From: Coprinellus micaceus
Lineage: Eukaryota > Basidiomycota > Agaricomycetes > Agaricales > Psathyrellaceae
DNA: 64,000 nt
Reading direction: 5' to 3'
Assembly: GCA_951394405.1 (NCBI GenBank)
Contig: OX596336.1
Coordinates: forward strand, 4,865,594 to 4,929,593
The translations under genes were made by a program, and so were the position numbers. Under the pieces are notes generated by a model that saw only the letters and a program-made list of their open reading frames with translations, had not been told where the DNA came from and searched no databases. Within the stretch, counting starts at the first letter, position 1, and every line of letters starts with the position of its first letter. Positions 11,490-25,200 of this stretch are shown here, piece after piece.

Positions 11490-14112
11490 TGCGCACAATA
11501 CTACCCTCGGAGCGGAGGTGTGCAGGATGGTGGGATAGAGTCAACGTTCAATGACAGTTGAGTAAATTAGGCGTTATCGATGGATTGACCCAGTGCCACG
11601 GGCCACGAGGCATGGCCACTGGTCACCTGTCACACGGAACGACCTAAAGTAACCGACGAATACGTTTCAAAGCTGGCGCATTGATACTAGGCGTCTCACC
11701 CATGATCCTTTTTTTATTCCGTCTAAAATCCGAGAGACAGACTTTAAAGCGGGTGCCACACCCGAGGCGGGTCGAAACCGAGCTCCGGTAGGAAAAGCGC
11801 TCTCCGAACGTGGTCCTTGAAAGGGCAGTTATAATTCGAGATGGACGTGAGCATGTAATAGCCTTTCCGCTATAACCGCGACCGATGTCCACCCCTAGGT
11901 CTCCGCCCATTGGGAGCTTCGCGACGAAGAGAAGCCCTCACGTCACTCGAGAGGAAATCGGCTTTACTCTGACGTTCGGGATGGGCGCTTAAACCGCCGG
12001 CACGGCCGGCACGGCCCAGTGAAGAATTACCCGATGTTTCAAATTGAAGTCCGCTGCTCACTTTCGACCGCCATTGATCTCGGTTTTCCCATCCTCGCCC
12101 GATCGAGCGACCTGTCCAAAAGTGGGCCTCGCATCGCGAGAGCCTGGGGCCCCTTCTCGGAAGGAATCGAGCGCCGGAGATCATGACGAGGAAACCCACC
12201 AGCCAGACGCGCGAGTGCCCACAATGCAGATATGGAGAGGTGGCTCTGAGGCGGCGGCGGGAAGAGTGAGTGGACCGGGAAAGAAAGTAGAACCTTGAAG
12301 ACCAGGAAGGGGGATTATGGTTGGGAGGAACGAAAACCCGTCGTCGTATTAGGTCATACCAGAACTGATACAACCTCGACTGCGAAAACCACGTAAGTCA
12401 AAAGGCCGTGACGAAGTCTAAGGGACAGAGAACGCACCTCAGCGACTCCAATAACCGTCACATATTACGTTGGAAACAGACTCTCCCGATCCACTTCGAC
12501 CGTAAACGCACCAGGATCTGGTAATCCCGCGAAGGAGTTCACCAAAGGTCTTCCCGAATCCGCAGGTCGGCCATGGAATTATCTGACCGTACAGAGTGGA
12601 AGCGGGAGGTCCGAGGAACGGAACACATCATCTGGAATCAACGCTCCACGGTACCAAAACCAGGAGACTTCGGCTTGGGAGAAAAGAGGCGGGGGGTGGG
12701 GGCCTTATGAACCAGCGAGTCAACCGGATGTGTCGACTCGGATTCGTGAATCGACTCAGATCGAACGTCAGGAGCACGGCGACAAGCGTAGCAGGAAACC
12801 GAATACCTCTCACCGAGAGAGCACGGGCGACTCGACGAAGTGGAAAGATGTCTTGCAAGCGAACGGGCGAGAGGAGGTCCAGGCATTAATACACCCTGGC
12901 AGCGGGGTGGATAGCTGAAATGGAACAGTGCACCGTCTGTGGACGGAACCGTCCACCTTCTACCTTGTCGATGAATAGATAGGGATAATGACATGAGGCT
13001 AACGGAGGCGGCGCTTGGATGGGAGTCCGAGGTCGACCGTATGTACGAGTAGCGAGCGGCGGCGTTTGGGAACATAACGGAACAGAAAGGGACAGGTCCA
13101 GGGGCGAAGAACCGACTTTGCCAACCGAATCATAGGAGGAGGTGAGGTCGATCGGGTCATGGAGAGAAGTACCCCGTCCTAAGTATTTCCGACGACGACG
13201 TTGTCATTCGTCGAGCATCCGGAGATGCCAAGTCCCAGGATGAGCGGCGGGGAGAAGGGGAAGAGATTCCCTTCGGTAATGGAGTACGAGGTTCGAAATC
13301 CGGCGCTCAAGTTGATGGCAAATGTCAGAAGAGGGTCGGCTTGAATGGCTAAGGAAGAAGGACGACGACAACCCGAGGGGTGGTATGTGGAGATAAAGGG
13401 AAAGTCACGGGAGGGGCTCTTCTACCGGGATTTGTGGGTATGGTAACGGTCCAGCGTCGTAGCACCAAGGGGCACGGAAGGGATCAGCATGATCCGAACG
13501 TTGAGGAACCCAGGGAGGAGGGTGGAAAGTCAACAATCGCGTGGGTTCTGTGAATGCGCTGCTTTCAGGTCCACCTGTGGAGTTCAGGGAAAGATGGGTG
13601 TGAGGGGCCTATCGAGCGGTGTAGGTGATGTCGAGCCGACGAATTTGGTCGACTAGTCTTTGTAGGTGCGGTCGTTGGATTGAATTGAAGTCTTTTGAGG
13701 GATGCCCCGTGGTGGGAAGGGTAACATTAGCTCAACTGGTGGTATAAATATACCTTGTAATCCTTACGATCTGTCCTTCTTGATCCCCCAAGATGCCGAA
13801 CACCTTGCTGGCCACAATGGGGGTGTTGCATGGGATTCCCGGGGGGAGGATTCGGTATGTGGTGGTGAAAAGACCCTGTACAGCATTCCCTAGAGTTATC
13901 TAGAAGATAAATAAAGCATAGAACGAAGGATTGGTCGCCCAGGAAAGTGCCTAGGGGACTGGCGGTGTCCCGAGTTTCATGGCCCGTCGACGTGAACCCA
14001 GGGTGGCGCTACGTCTAAGTTGGCGGCTATCAACGCCAGCTGCGAAGCGCATAGAACAATAGCATGAGTCTTAGAGAGGGTCGAGACGTATTTTGTAGGA
14101 GGAAGACAGGAA

Positions 14113-14205
14113 GGGGGGATGATAGAGGTCAAGAACAAGTGCCATCGTCGTTGATGCCGACGAGGCCGGCGGAACGTCGTCGTTCCCACGCCCCTATCTC
14201 CCCAG
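14113..14205 (+). repeat. Dispersed repeat R2, copy 2
   Basis: Shares with the 18.1 and 24.4 kb copies the blocks GATGATAG.GGTCAAGAACAA, GTCGTCGTTGATGCCG and CCCACGCCCCTATC, with scattered transitions between copies. No open frame is conserved. Confidence 0.5.
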
Positions 14206-17200
14206 CTTGCAAACCAGATGGGAAGAACGCAAGTATTGTCCCCTTTGTCGAGTTGACTCACAGGTCCCCCAACCTCACCATAGAAAGGCACTAAGAGTCG
14301 TTACCCATGTGGAGGTGCTTCTCGACCCTTGATTCAGACCGAATTCAGGCCGCTGTGCGAATCTTACGCGCCCACGGTCCTCGTTCGCTCGCAGCGACGT
14401 TCAAATCCCCCCACCTGTTGCCCGCCCTGGAGGTACTTCTCTGAGAAGTCGGAACGTTGAAACAGGTCAATTAATATGTCATACGTGTGTATGTATGGTA
14501 CAAGAAGTCAGAAGGGAACCAGTAGGTGACGAGTAAACGTCCCAAGTACAGAGTAATATGCACAAAAAAGATTAACGGTACCTAGAGCGACGTAGAAGGA
14601 GGTGGAATAAGGCCCGTCAACACAAATCGGGTCTGGGTGTAACTGAGGGACGTTCAGACTATGGCGTGATACGCACGGACCTGGACGGGCCTTGATAATA
14701 GACACTGGAGGAGATGACGAGATAGAGCCACGAGATATGGGGTATTCTATAAGGTGAAACGGAGTTGACCCAGTACGCTGTCCTTATCTCAGCTTACTCC
14801 CTGAAAGGTACACGGAAAGCAGTCAGTTAACGTCCACCAAGAGATGTACCCTAGGTGCACGCACCTAGACCAGAGCGTTGGAGACGTCGTCAACGTCGGA
14901 GCGCATCTCAAATTTCTCCAGACTCCCGTGATCGAGCCTTTGCACGAGCTCAGGGACGCCCCTCAACGATGATCGAAGGTCCGTTTGTATGAGTAGCGTT
15001 TGAACGCGACCAAAGTCGACCGTGAGCAATTGGAAGACTGCCTGGACAGCAACACCCTCGGTGATCCTCCGTGCATGGCGCTCGCGCTCGTTGCGGGGTT
15101 GATTGACAATGGTGAGTGTCAATTGGCGCTGGCAAGACCTCGCAAGGTCCTTATTGAGGCCTGAGATGATACTGACGAGTAGTGGATTGCCAAGGTTGAC
15201 ATTAATCGGGAAGGAAGACATAGGCGAAGGCATCCTGGAGGGTCCTACGGTCGCGAGCATATCAGGACGGGATCAGCTGTCGACGCCTCATGGCAGGACG
15301 CCCCCATACCTGCGTAAACGACGGTCGACACTTGATCAATAGAGCGTTGGATGCAGGAGAAGCGGGCCTGAACGAAAGAGATCGTGCAACAGTGGGTAGA
15401 AGGTGAGGAGAGGAGGGAGAACTCAATGTAGTGGAGAATGGGAGGAAGAAAGTGAGGGATACCCCACTGCTTTCACCCCCCATTTATCCCACTCGATGAC
15501 CCCAAATTCAAATAGGCTTTCTATGGGGCATATCACATCCATGAGTTTGCCATCCCCACCATTTAAGGCATCTCCACCGCATCTCCACCCCCTCGAGACC
15601 GCTCTCCCTTCCGCATATCCAGTATTTTGCCTCCTCTTTGGAGGATATCCTGGCGTGTACTGCGAGGAGATGAGGGAAGGGGTTGAGCCGCTAAGGAACG
15701 TTTTGGGAGGTGCTGTGGAGTGGCGTTCCCGCCTATGAGTAAGAGGTCAGCATTTACTCCATCTTATCTCGACTCATGACCCCCCTCGTGCCGTACCCGG
15801 GTTCCAAAGTCCCACTGCTCTGGGACTCGTGTACCCAAAAGGGCGAACACAGTCGTCACACTTGACTCCCTCATGCCTCTATTCGCCGAGGACATACTCC
15901 CTTCCTCGCAGATAGGCATTGTAGGCGCCCGTTGGACTGCTGCGGTATACCTGGTAGAAGACACTCCATTCGGTGTGCAGTATAGACTCTAAGGTAGAGG
16001 TCGAACGGCCAATTGAATGACCGCCAACTGAAACAAAATCGATACGCGGACAGCAAGGCGCTTCGAGGAACACCTCTCGAGATCCGAACTGTAGGCGCGA
16101 TAACAACCGACGAGATCGTCTACGCACCAGGGAATCGCAAGAGAAACGGTCTGTGTATTCAACCACGATAGTCTAGGATCGCCAAACCTCGAAGTGGAGC
16201 GGACAAACGACATGAGATCTCCGTCTGTCCGCCCCATGGCGACTTCTCCCAATATCTGGGTGCCCAGCCTTCCAACTCACCCCGCGATCGGCGACGCAAT
16301 AGTCTTCCTCAACGGCTTCTTCAACGACTCTCCCCGTACTCCACTACGCATTGCACCACTCTGAGTCGATCCTGCCACATTCCGCGTGATCCATGACTGC
16401 ATCTGGAGTGTAGGACTGTATGCCTTCGAAAAGCCGTTCGAGCTCGTCGAATCTACAGTTCGAATCAAGCAGTAGACACTCGAAGAACTAGCCGCATCCA
16501 TCGCTCAGGGTACTCCCAACAACGCCAGATGTCTATAGTCTCGCACACCTACTCACCCCTTAGTGCGTAGTCTCCTGTAAGTATCAAATCCACCACCACC
16601 CTCCGGTGAAAAGGCCACGGGAGACCCCTCGGGTCCATCGGTTCTTTCAGCCAGGGCTAGCGATTCTAACCGCGGAGAGATGTAGCCAGCTGGTGCAAGG
16701 GTCGACCTTCACAAACGTCGAGTGAGCGGAGCGGACGCTTAGGTTGGACGCCGAGAATACTTAACTCAATGCGGAAAGCGACCCCTTCGTTGATACTTGG
16801 CCGTGCACCCGATGCCACGAATACGAGAAGGGAGAGACGGCGAATGGTTGGACGATGAATTGTGTGTAGTGGATCACAGAGAAGGCCACTTGAAATAATC
16901 AGAGGCACTTTGCCGAACATCCAGAGACTCTAGGACGCTCTGCCCGTAGAATCGTCGATATGAGGTCGGACTTGCGCATACCGTCTTGAGAGTAATCGTT
17001 TCCCACACCCTGAAAGGCTAAGATCGGCCTTCGAACGACGGCCGTAGATTCCACTGCGTCGGGGCGTGCGCAGATCGAACAGTGCTCAGCTCGCACCTCA
17101 CCTGGATGAAAACTGCTGGTGTGGCTGGCTTGATAACGCCGTGTGTCGGTACGCAAGGTTCGGATCCTGTAATACTGAGAAGGGGTGCGGAGTCCGTAGA

Positions 17201-18093
17201 GATCGAAGAGATTTCCCAGGAAAGTCTTAGAAAAGGATAGCATGGCGTAGTCTGGACATAGTGTGACACTTTCATGGTTGTCGCAGAAGAGTGGCGTGAA
17301 CAAGGTCTCAGGAGACTGCATAGGTCGTTGGCGTGGATTGACAGGAGGCCAGCTATCGCGTACACGATAAATCGATGGTGCCAACAGTGGGAGAGAGGGA
17401 GTCAGTTGAAAGAGGGCTTCGAACTATCCACTAGGCAGGAGGCGTCGTGCAGGACGGGTAATACCTCGAGAGGGAATCATTGAAGGCCAGAACGGAAGGC
17501 AAGGATCCAAGGCCAGTCTTTGGGCTCAGCACTGCCATCGAAGCTACCGAACGGGATACGACGGGAATATTTCCCAGGGAATCCTCAGACTTCAGCCAAA
17601 GTGTGGGTGCATGAATCGATGGATAGCGACTCACCTGATACCCCCAAACACCCGTTCAAGACTGCAAACTGTGCTCCGGGCCCATTCCACTAGAGCTGTT
17701 TATCGAGTCCCAGAGTCCCAGGAATCCATGGTTTCATACAGGGAGAGATTCACGATTAAGAGAGCATACTTCGAGAGATCGGATGGAGGAGCGTCCTCCA
17801 GATCGAGGGCATCCCGGAGAAGTGGCGCCTTTATGGCCGAGCTCTCTGGGGGACTCGAGCGCACGAGGGATTCCGGTAGTCTGAGGGCGACATTGGAGCC
17901 ATGGTTTACCAGAGGAAAGGCACTCGGTGAACGGCGCCGTACAAGAAAGGCAGAACCGAGTTCTGACAGTGTTCGGGGAGACGGAGGCTTAAGTCTTCCT
18001 GGCTAACGTGGAGGGGTCCAACCTCCCTGCACCAACGGGTCGGAAGTTTGGGAAAATGCCTGTGTAGACGAAGTAGAAAGTTGGACGAGGCGA

Positions 18094-18180
18094 GATGATA
18101 GTGGTCAGGAACAAGCTGTGTCGTCACCGATGCCGGGAAGCCGAGCAAATAGCCGAGCGCTCTCACGCCCCTACCTTTCC
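18094..18180 (+). repeat. Dispersed repeat R2, copy 3
   Basis: GATGATAGTGGTCAGGAACA, then TGTCGTCACCGATGCCGG and CTCTCACGCCCCTACC. Matches copies at 14.1 and 24.4 kb. It lies about 500 bp upstream of the next gene's TATA box. Confidence 0.5.
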
Positions 18181-18639
18181 GAATCCTAGATCTCAACCTC
18201 TGTCATTCGGGATTGTCCTCCTTGGCTACGTTCAAACTGCTTCGATCAACTTATCAGAGACCACGCACGTTACTGGATACCACACTCAGCTATTTGTGCG
18301 CGATCTCGAGCGTGCTTGAAGTTGAACCATCCTCGGGGTCGACAGCCTTGATCCCTGTCGCGTTGGATCGTTGTCACCACTCCCATTCCGTCAAGAGAAA
18401 CCTGTCATTCTCGAATGGTAACCATGCTAAGCAATGCGAGTGACGGTCAAAGCTGTCTTACCGAGGATAGTGACGCATTGTTCAAGGATCGCCGTTCGTA
18501 TCTGGTCAAAGCAGCGTCTGCTGGCTTTGATCAAACTGTAGGGCTCCAGATATTTAAGGGCGACCGGTCTGAGTTCCTCTCACCCAATATTCCCCTGTCA
18601 CTCAATCCGCCCCTGCCTACCAAAGCGATCCACTCCACT

Positions 18640-18646
18640 TATAAAT
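18640..18646 (+). promoter_or_regulatory. TATA box of the ARM/MIF4G-like gene
   Basis: TATAAAT 40 bp upstream of the ATG at 18680, in a C/A-rich leader. It supports this start codon. Confidence 0.6.
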
Positions 18647-18679
18647 ACACACACGGCTCTACAACCCACTCGCACCGTC

Positions 18680-20022
18680 ATGGAGTACTTCGAAGGGTAT
18701 CTCATCCAGACCGACCCCTTCTCCCCGATCTTGTCCCCGAAAGACGACGCAGACATTCAGCCGGGCCTCTTGTTCCCGATCGACGACCCAGTCATTAAGC
18801 AACTACTTGACAACGACACCCCAACCTCCCCCAATTCGGCAGAGGTCTATCGAACGTTCAAAGTCGTCAGTAACGACGTGATTGACAGAATGTGCACCGA
18901 CCTTCTGGATGCAATCAAGAGATCGGTAAGCTCATGTGGGGAGGAGGCATTGCCGCTGATTTTCCGAGATATCATTGAGAACAGTCTCTACAAAGGGTGT
19001 ACATTGCACCACTCTCGCACCCTCGCTCGCATCGTTAACAGACTTGATGTTGCGATAGTCCGTGAGGAATTGGGGAACCCCGAGTGTGTCGGCTGGGGTA
19101 AACGTTTCCGTGAGGAGGTGAAATTCTTTGTGGAAAATATTCTCTCTCAGTTTCGGGTAAGTTCTATTTCCAACTGTAATCGTATGACCCTTACTTACAG
19201 AAGCCGCTCTCCACCACAGGATACCCTCAACTCTTCTCAGTGGACTTCAAATGCTGCGTTTATCGCAGATCTGTACGCGTACGGGTTGATCAGCTACGCC
19301 CAATTCCTAGACGGCGTCATGCGGATCTGGTATCCCATCGAGGGTCGTTCCCCCTTTCCACACACCACTCACCCATTCATAATCGTTCTCTTCTACTACA
19401 TCGCCCGCGGCCAGACCAACGGTGCGGCCCAGATCGACCTTGGGACCTGGAATTGGCTCGACATGCGCCTTAACAAGGCGGTTAAGGCCACCTGGACTAG
19501 TGAGCAGAGGGAAGGCGAGTTTCTTGAGTTACCCCGCTCCGTCGGGTTAATCTCTGACTTGATGCAGAGGGTGCGGCGTGAGATCAACGAGTCCCCGTAC
19601 CCGTACTCTACCATGCCCTATAGCGAGACCGAAGGATCTGACCCCATGCTTGAACATCTTTGCATGGTGGTTGGCCTCAGTATATTTGCAGCACCGAGTT
19701 CCTTGGAAGAGCTGGACTCGAATCTCGACCCTGGAAGGGCAGTGGGTAGTCTCTTCAACCAGGAGAGCTTTCCGTATGAAAGGTGAGTATCACCCGTTCC
19801 TGTGGTATGTATACTATGTATGATATATGTACACTTGAATCCAATAGAGGGAGTAATTGGCTCCGATTGGGCAGATACATCGACCCACGCACAGCCCTGG
19901 TAACGGATGTCGGAACTTTATTGAATTATTCTTTCCTACTACCATCATCGATAACGGTTGCCCTCAGAGCCTCATTTCGCTCCTACCTCATCATAGCCGT
20001 CGCCTGGCAGGGGTTCAACTAG
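18680..20022 (+). CDS. Helical (ARM-repeat) protein, possibly MIF4G-like
   Basis: Exons 18680-19156, 19220-19782 and 19848-20022 (introns 63 and 65 nt, GT-AG) give 404 aa. The body is all-helical in character. ALPLIFRDIIENSLYKGC and later AAFIADLYAYGLISYAQF recall the two best conserved helices of MIF4G domains of eIF4G-type proteins (the 'FEKA...' and 'FIGELF' segments). This is a pattern judgement, not a search result. Such domains dock translation or mRNA-processing factors. Intron 1 is a multiple of three with no stop, so its retention would simply add 21 residues. If intron 2 is not removed the protein ends at 19786 instead, losing 58 residues. No other copy is present in the window. The confidence is high that this is a gene and modest for the family. 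Confidence 0.7.
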
Positions 20023-21630
20023 TAAGCGACATACGCGCTATGGGTCTGTATGGGTTGTCAGGGCCACAGGTCCTACCCAGGCCGGCCAGGGCGGTAGCCC
20101 ATGTTCCAATGGGTGCGTTTTCCAAGGCGAGCTGGAGGGGACCCGAGGATTGGGAGTGCTGGAGACTCAGTTGCGGGTCGAAACGACCATACCATCGCGT
20201 ACGTTTATGATCTCTCAGCACGTTTTAGTCCCCAGCTGATTGTAAGCAAATCGTACCTTCGCAGGCAGAACTGCGCCGTCACACTCCTACATCGTCACAC
20301 CTCTTCAAGGCCATCCCCATCGACATTATTACTGCTCTGGTCTGACCACTTGGCCCTTGCCCCCTCCGTATTTGAATACTTCGTGCCATACCTGCGCGCT
20401 CGATTACTCGAGTCGCCCTTTCAGTCTCCCCTTCTACCCTTCTGCCGGTCGTAGTCACGTTCTTGCTTTTGGCTGGACGATTACCCACTGGGCAGTGTTT
20501 ATATCTCGTACTGGGCGCCTGTTCTGTGTCTCCGAGTGGACGTTGAAATCCTGTGATCGGTTAGCCCGCACCCGTCCAGCTTACCTGCCGTTCCTGGCGC
20601 CATCCCTCTTTTCAGGACGACATAAATGACTTGTCTTGGACCTTTGGCCCAAATTTCGCCCCATCTCGACTTCCACCTGTCGTCGGGGCCGAAGAACCTG
20701 TCCGTCCTATCCTTCAAACCGCGTCGACACTTCGAGTGCTGGTAATAGCGTCTTGTTTCTACCGAGATTTATACTACTCGCACCTCTCGAGTCTCCGTTT
20801 CGTTGCCATTTTAGGCTCTGCTTGTCTTATTTCAACCCGCGTTGGGCACCCATTGGCTCTTCCCGAACGACGAACCATTGCATTTGTGGCGTTGTTTTGA
20901 TCCTCCGCGCATAGAGCGGTCAGATCCCGCGCGCCTCCCAGCGATGCTAAGCACAAACCCAGGCTGGGGTACGGTATCAGATGCATCACATATCAGACCG
21001 AAATCCAACGTAAGTCCAACGCAAAAGCAACGTGGGGTCGAGGAAGCACCGAGGAAGTGATGATCAATAGAATCATGCGCGCGAAACATGATCCTTAACG
21101 TATTCTGCCACAGCCAATGCACCTTTGAATTCAATTTCAATCAGAGGTAACTACGCCGACGCGACGCGCGCTGCATACTCGCTCCTACTCGCATATTCCT
21201 CCCTCCCTTTAGTCTCCAATGTCCATACTGTCCCCCCAACAACGCGGTTCAACGGAAGAAGGCCTATCGCAATTTCCCGTGTATGGATTCTATGTCCGCA
21301 GCGCGTGAAGCTAACCCAGATTTCTACAGTACGCCATTCGACTCGAGCGCTGGCACCAGATAACTGCAAAAGAGCATGTATGATGCGGGACTTGTGACCC
21401 ACGCACCCAGGGGGAGATTTTCAGAAGCATTACAAGCGTACCTATAAACCCCCGGGTGTGCTTGATGTGCGACTGCCAATCATTCAAAACGCGCGCAATG
21501 ACAGCACAGAGGGGGGACGGCGGTGGAGCGGACAATCGTAATAAGCGACTGCCAACGTTATGCTCTTTGTTGCCTGATGTGCGGGACCTAAGGCGGACGT
21601 AGACCGCCATAAGATATGTCGGTGGAAAGG
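20023..21630. other. Upstream part of the ZF-B unit, no gene seen
   Basis: From about 20600 the sequence aligns, with gaps, to the upstream flanks of ZF-C and ZF-D: 'gaacgacgaaccattgcatt' here against 'gaatgatgaattgttgcatt' before ZF-D, and the 'gatcaatagaatcatg' block at 21060. Open frames in this part are not conserved between copies, so I treat it as non-coding flank. Confidence 0.5.
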
Positions 21631-21636
21631 TATAAA
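21631..21636 (+). promoter_or_regulatory. TATA box of ZF-B
   Basis: TATAAAGGTCGGG, 96 bp upstream of the ZF-B ATG. Aligned with the TATA boxes of the other ZF genes. Confidence 0.75.
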
Positions 21637-21726
21637 GGTCGGGCCAAAGAGCTCTAAGCGGTATCTCAACAGTCACTCCCAAGCCTCTCTCATCTCAACT
21701 CTCAACCCACCAATCCCATTCCCAAC

Positions 21727-22212
21727 ATGCGATTCTCCACTATCACCCTCCTTCTCGCGGCTCTCGCCCCCCTGTACGTGACCCGCCCCGCTCGACGTCG
21801 AGAGGGTGACCACGTCGCTAACCATACTCTTTTACAGTGCCCTCGCCCAATACAGCGACGACACCCTGTCCGTGCGGGAGTTCGACGACGTCGTCCTCGA
21901 CGCCCGCGAGGTCCTCGAGGATCTCGGCTTCCACGCCCGCGCCCTGAAAAGCGCCGCCCTCTCCGCCCGGCGTCTCGAGCACCTCGAAGCCCGCATGGCC
22001 GGGATCGAGGAGGCTCTGGAACTCGAGGCTAGGGACAAGAACCTCTACAAGTGCCCGAAGTGCTCCAGGGCCTTCGCAACTCTTTCCCAGATGAAGGTGC
22101 GTGGAGATCTCAGCTCGTTTGAGGGTCGGGTTACTGATAATGACTACGTACCCCCCGGCTACAGGCGCACCTGGCGACGCACCCCAAGCCCAGGCCTTCC
22201 CCTCCGGCCTAG
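21727..22212 (+). CDS. ZF-B: predicted secreted protein with one C2H2 zinc finger
   Basis: Exons 21727-21773, 21838-22096 and 22165-22212 (introns 64 and 68 nt) give 117 aa. The signal peptide MRFSTITLLLAALAPLALA ends in a standard Ala-Leu-Ala cleavage site before Gln20. An acidic segment and a Leu/Glu-rich helix follow. The finger has Cys88, Cys91, Phe95 and Met101, with His104 and His108. The His spacing is X3 (HLATH), where the other three copies have X4. The tail is short (PKPRPSPPA) and lacks the RERGL ending of the others. Intron 1 interrupts the signal peptide and intron 2 the finger, as in the paralogues. The downstream flank ('cccgtactcactcgtagtg') resembles those after ZF-C and ZF-D. 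Confidence 0.88.
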
Positions 22213-25200
22213 GGAGAGGGTGACGAAATTGGAAGGATGCGCTGGGTAGATTGCAAGGACGAACCGTTTACCAGGTGTACTCGCAGATCCTTGGGGGCGT
22301 ATGTATTTAACAACCTCCTTTTTGTGCAAGTCCCAATTCATCCGCCCAGCGTGTCTATTCCCATCCCGTACTCACTCGTAGTGTGTATCCCGTAGTAGTC
22401 TACTTATGCTTATAACCCTTCTTGGCGATCTCCACGACACCCCACGCGAATCGTCGGGTACGAACTATACCGAGGAAAGCTGGAAGACACACATTTCATC
22501 CTCGCGGTTCGGCGTCCTCGAGTCCGACGTCTCTAGCATCCGACTCTCTGGGAGAACCCCCACCATTGGTTCTGATTGACGACATGCGGTTCATCTTGCG
22601 ATTGGGGAGCGTCTGTTCGGCGACCTGCACAGAACTTGGCCCTTCCGACGACGCAAGGTGTGGATCAGCCGTGAGTGTCTTCCCCCATGTACCCGGAATA
22701 CGAGAAGCGCGCCCGAACGAGGTATCGCGAAACACAGACACCCCGGTCGAACGTTCGATCCCATATAACCGCGTCGTCATCTGCACGAAGAGTTGGGATT
22801 GATCAGCCGCGATATAAAGAATAAAGAATAAAGGCACGTAGGGACTCAGGATGGTGGAGCGGACAAGGCGCCCATTCTACACTTCAGTTCAGAATAATAT
22901 TTCGAAAGGAAGACGCGGTACGTACCGTTCAGTTCAACGAACCATAACGGCCGACGTCCTCCGTGCGAGCTCCCAATCGTTCTCGATCCCGCCCGTACGG
23001 GTACCAGTGTGGTAGTCGCCACTGGGGGAGGATGTGGAGCAGGAGAGAAAGCGTAGGATGCGTGTCAGCGGGTAGAATGCGTATGGAAGGTGACGAACAC
23101 GATGTGAGTAGCGAAGGACTGAAAGACCCGCTCAACGAAGGAATGAGCTCGACGGTTTGCGGGAAGGATCCCGAGGGGTACCTCGATCGGAACCGACTGC
23201 CCCGCGCACTCGGAAACGAATGAGAAGAGGGTTGAAATCGCCGCAGGGGTGTATACCCACTCCAGCGGGAGGGACTATCGATGTCCCCTTAGGATGGACT
23301 GAGGGGCGCAGAAGCAGACGCTAGCGCTTGTATGGGCGTCCAGCGGCCATTAGAGGAGGGCAGGCAGAGCGAGATAAAATGCGATAATTAGGTTCAGCGG
23401 GAGGTCTTCGGGCGAGAGGGTACGGCGATCGGGGAAGGAAACACGTCATATTATGCGGTACACAGGTACATCGCATGTCTAAGAATAGTGGAGCTGCGGG
23501 GAGGCGAAGTGAGCAACGACGGAGTGGGTGTGGAGACAACTTGAAGGTACGCACCTCTACGACCCAGCAACCAACCCCATAACTTGACTACGTTCAGCTT
23601 CGCCTCCTCCCGTTTCCTTCCACCCAGTATGAACGCGACTTCGATCCACTACCCAGTACCGCATACAGAGGGGCGAACCTAGGAATCGTAACCCGGGGTG
23701 CACTGGGAGATCTCCTCGCTGGCTTGGTGGGAATGAGCGCGAAGGTCGACGACGGGACGAAGGCTGGGTTTGCGTTCGTTCGAATGATAGGGGGAAGCCG
23801 GCGGGGGAGGCTCTGGGGGGGCTTCCTCCAACGCGGAGCAGACCAGGGCGTGAATCGACCGGCCTCGACAGCGCGGAAGTCAGGGCGAGGAGGTTCGTCG
23901 ACGGTCGTTGGCCACCAGCCACCAGTAAGCGGCGGCGTGGTTGAAGTGTTGGGCGAGTGGGAGATCGGGATAGAACACCCTGAGGGCGGGGGTCTAAGTG
24001 AGAGGGTTCGTGGAAGTAGAACATCCGAAGCGCACCTGAAATCCAACTATGCTCGTACTTCGAAGATCCACCAATCGTGGAAGTTGAACTACCGCCGGCT
24101 GTCCGGACCCCGTTCGTTCATCGGTGCGTCTGTTGGGGTTGGGATGGGATTGGCTTCATCCTGGAGGTTCCCAGTCGCGATAAAAAGAGGAAAGAGGACC
24201 TTTCTCTGAGGATTAGAACACTGAAGTACTATACCGATGTAAGAAAACGAACCTTCAGCCGCCCTCGATTAGACGCGAACCAGCGCGATTCCACAACTCG
24301 AGCCACCGGAGATCTGAGCCGCGGTCCCGTAGATGCGTTGGTCCATAATTCAACCGGAAGGGCCCGAAGGCCAGAAGAGCCGGTCGTGGAGAGTACGACG
24401 AGGAGGGGAGATCATGGTGGTCAAGCACAACCGCCGTCGTCATCAATATCTGGAAGCCGAACAGCCGGCCGAACGCTCCCACGCCCCTATCTCACTAGAT
24501 CGCCTGCTCGTTGCCAGTTCGAACGCTCCTAATGAGTCGTAGCGTTACAGAGCGTTACAGCAGTTTTCAAAACGATCCGTGTAAAGGGAACGACGCGAGC
24601 TCTGACCTTGCAACGTCGCTTCCTCAGCTCGATGCGCCTCCTCGACCTACCTTCCACAACGCACCTCGTATCTGCGTGTCGTGCGGGAGACGAGTGAGGA
24701 AATGGGATACGCGCTAATGGTCCTGCCATACACACCCCTCAGGGAAGGGTACTTGTTAGTGGGGAGTTCCGCCCTTACGACTCTCCGTTCGACATCTACT
24801 TCCCCCACCCCGCCATCCAACGTTGTGCTTGGAACACCCACCCTTCTGGAATCCTTTGCGTGTGCGTACGATCTGCTTTACCGAATCCAAGCTGTCCAAC
24901 GCGTACCTCGATTCGTTCGTCGCGTAATGCGTGCTCGGACCATCGAGTCCCTCTTACATACCTTAGACGGGGGTCGGTGGTCCGTGTACTCGAGATGCAC
25001 TTTAATGCGACTGCCGAGCCGTCGATTGGGGTTTTTCGCTATCGTAGGATATGCGTGCCGGACGTGCGCGATACGGTCCGCGGGTTCTGGGAGATGCATT
25101 TATCTCTCTTCGCCCAACCTGAACGCCCTCGATGAGCCGGACCGAGCTCCAACTTCGATCTACCAAGCAGCACCACACACCCTCGACTCACAGTGGCAGA

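Larger units (their letters stand above)
11490..18639. other. Gene-poor stretch; weak minus-strand coding signal
   Basis: I recognise no domain here. The most protein-like frames are on the minus strand: 16501-16281 (ATG, MDAASSSSVYCLIRTVDS..., with a GTGAGT donor), which might join a frame ending near 16001; 15260-14865 (an open frame of 131 residues with mixed, non-repetitive composition); and 17384-16899. These could be exons of one unknown gene or separate chance frames, and I could not chain them confidently. Two copies of repeat R2 lie at 14113-14205 and 18094-18180. GGGCGCTTAAA at 11983-11993 matches a motif in repeat R1. Confidence 0.35.
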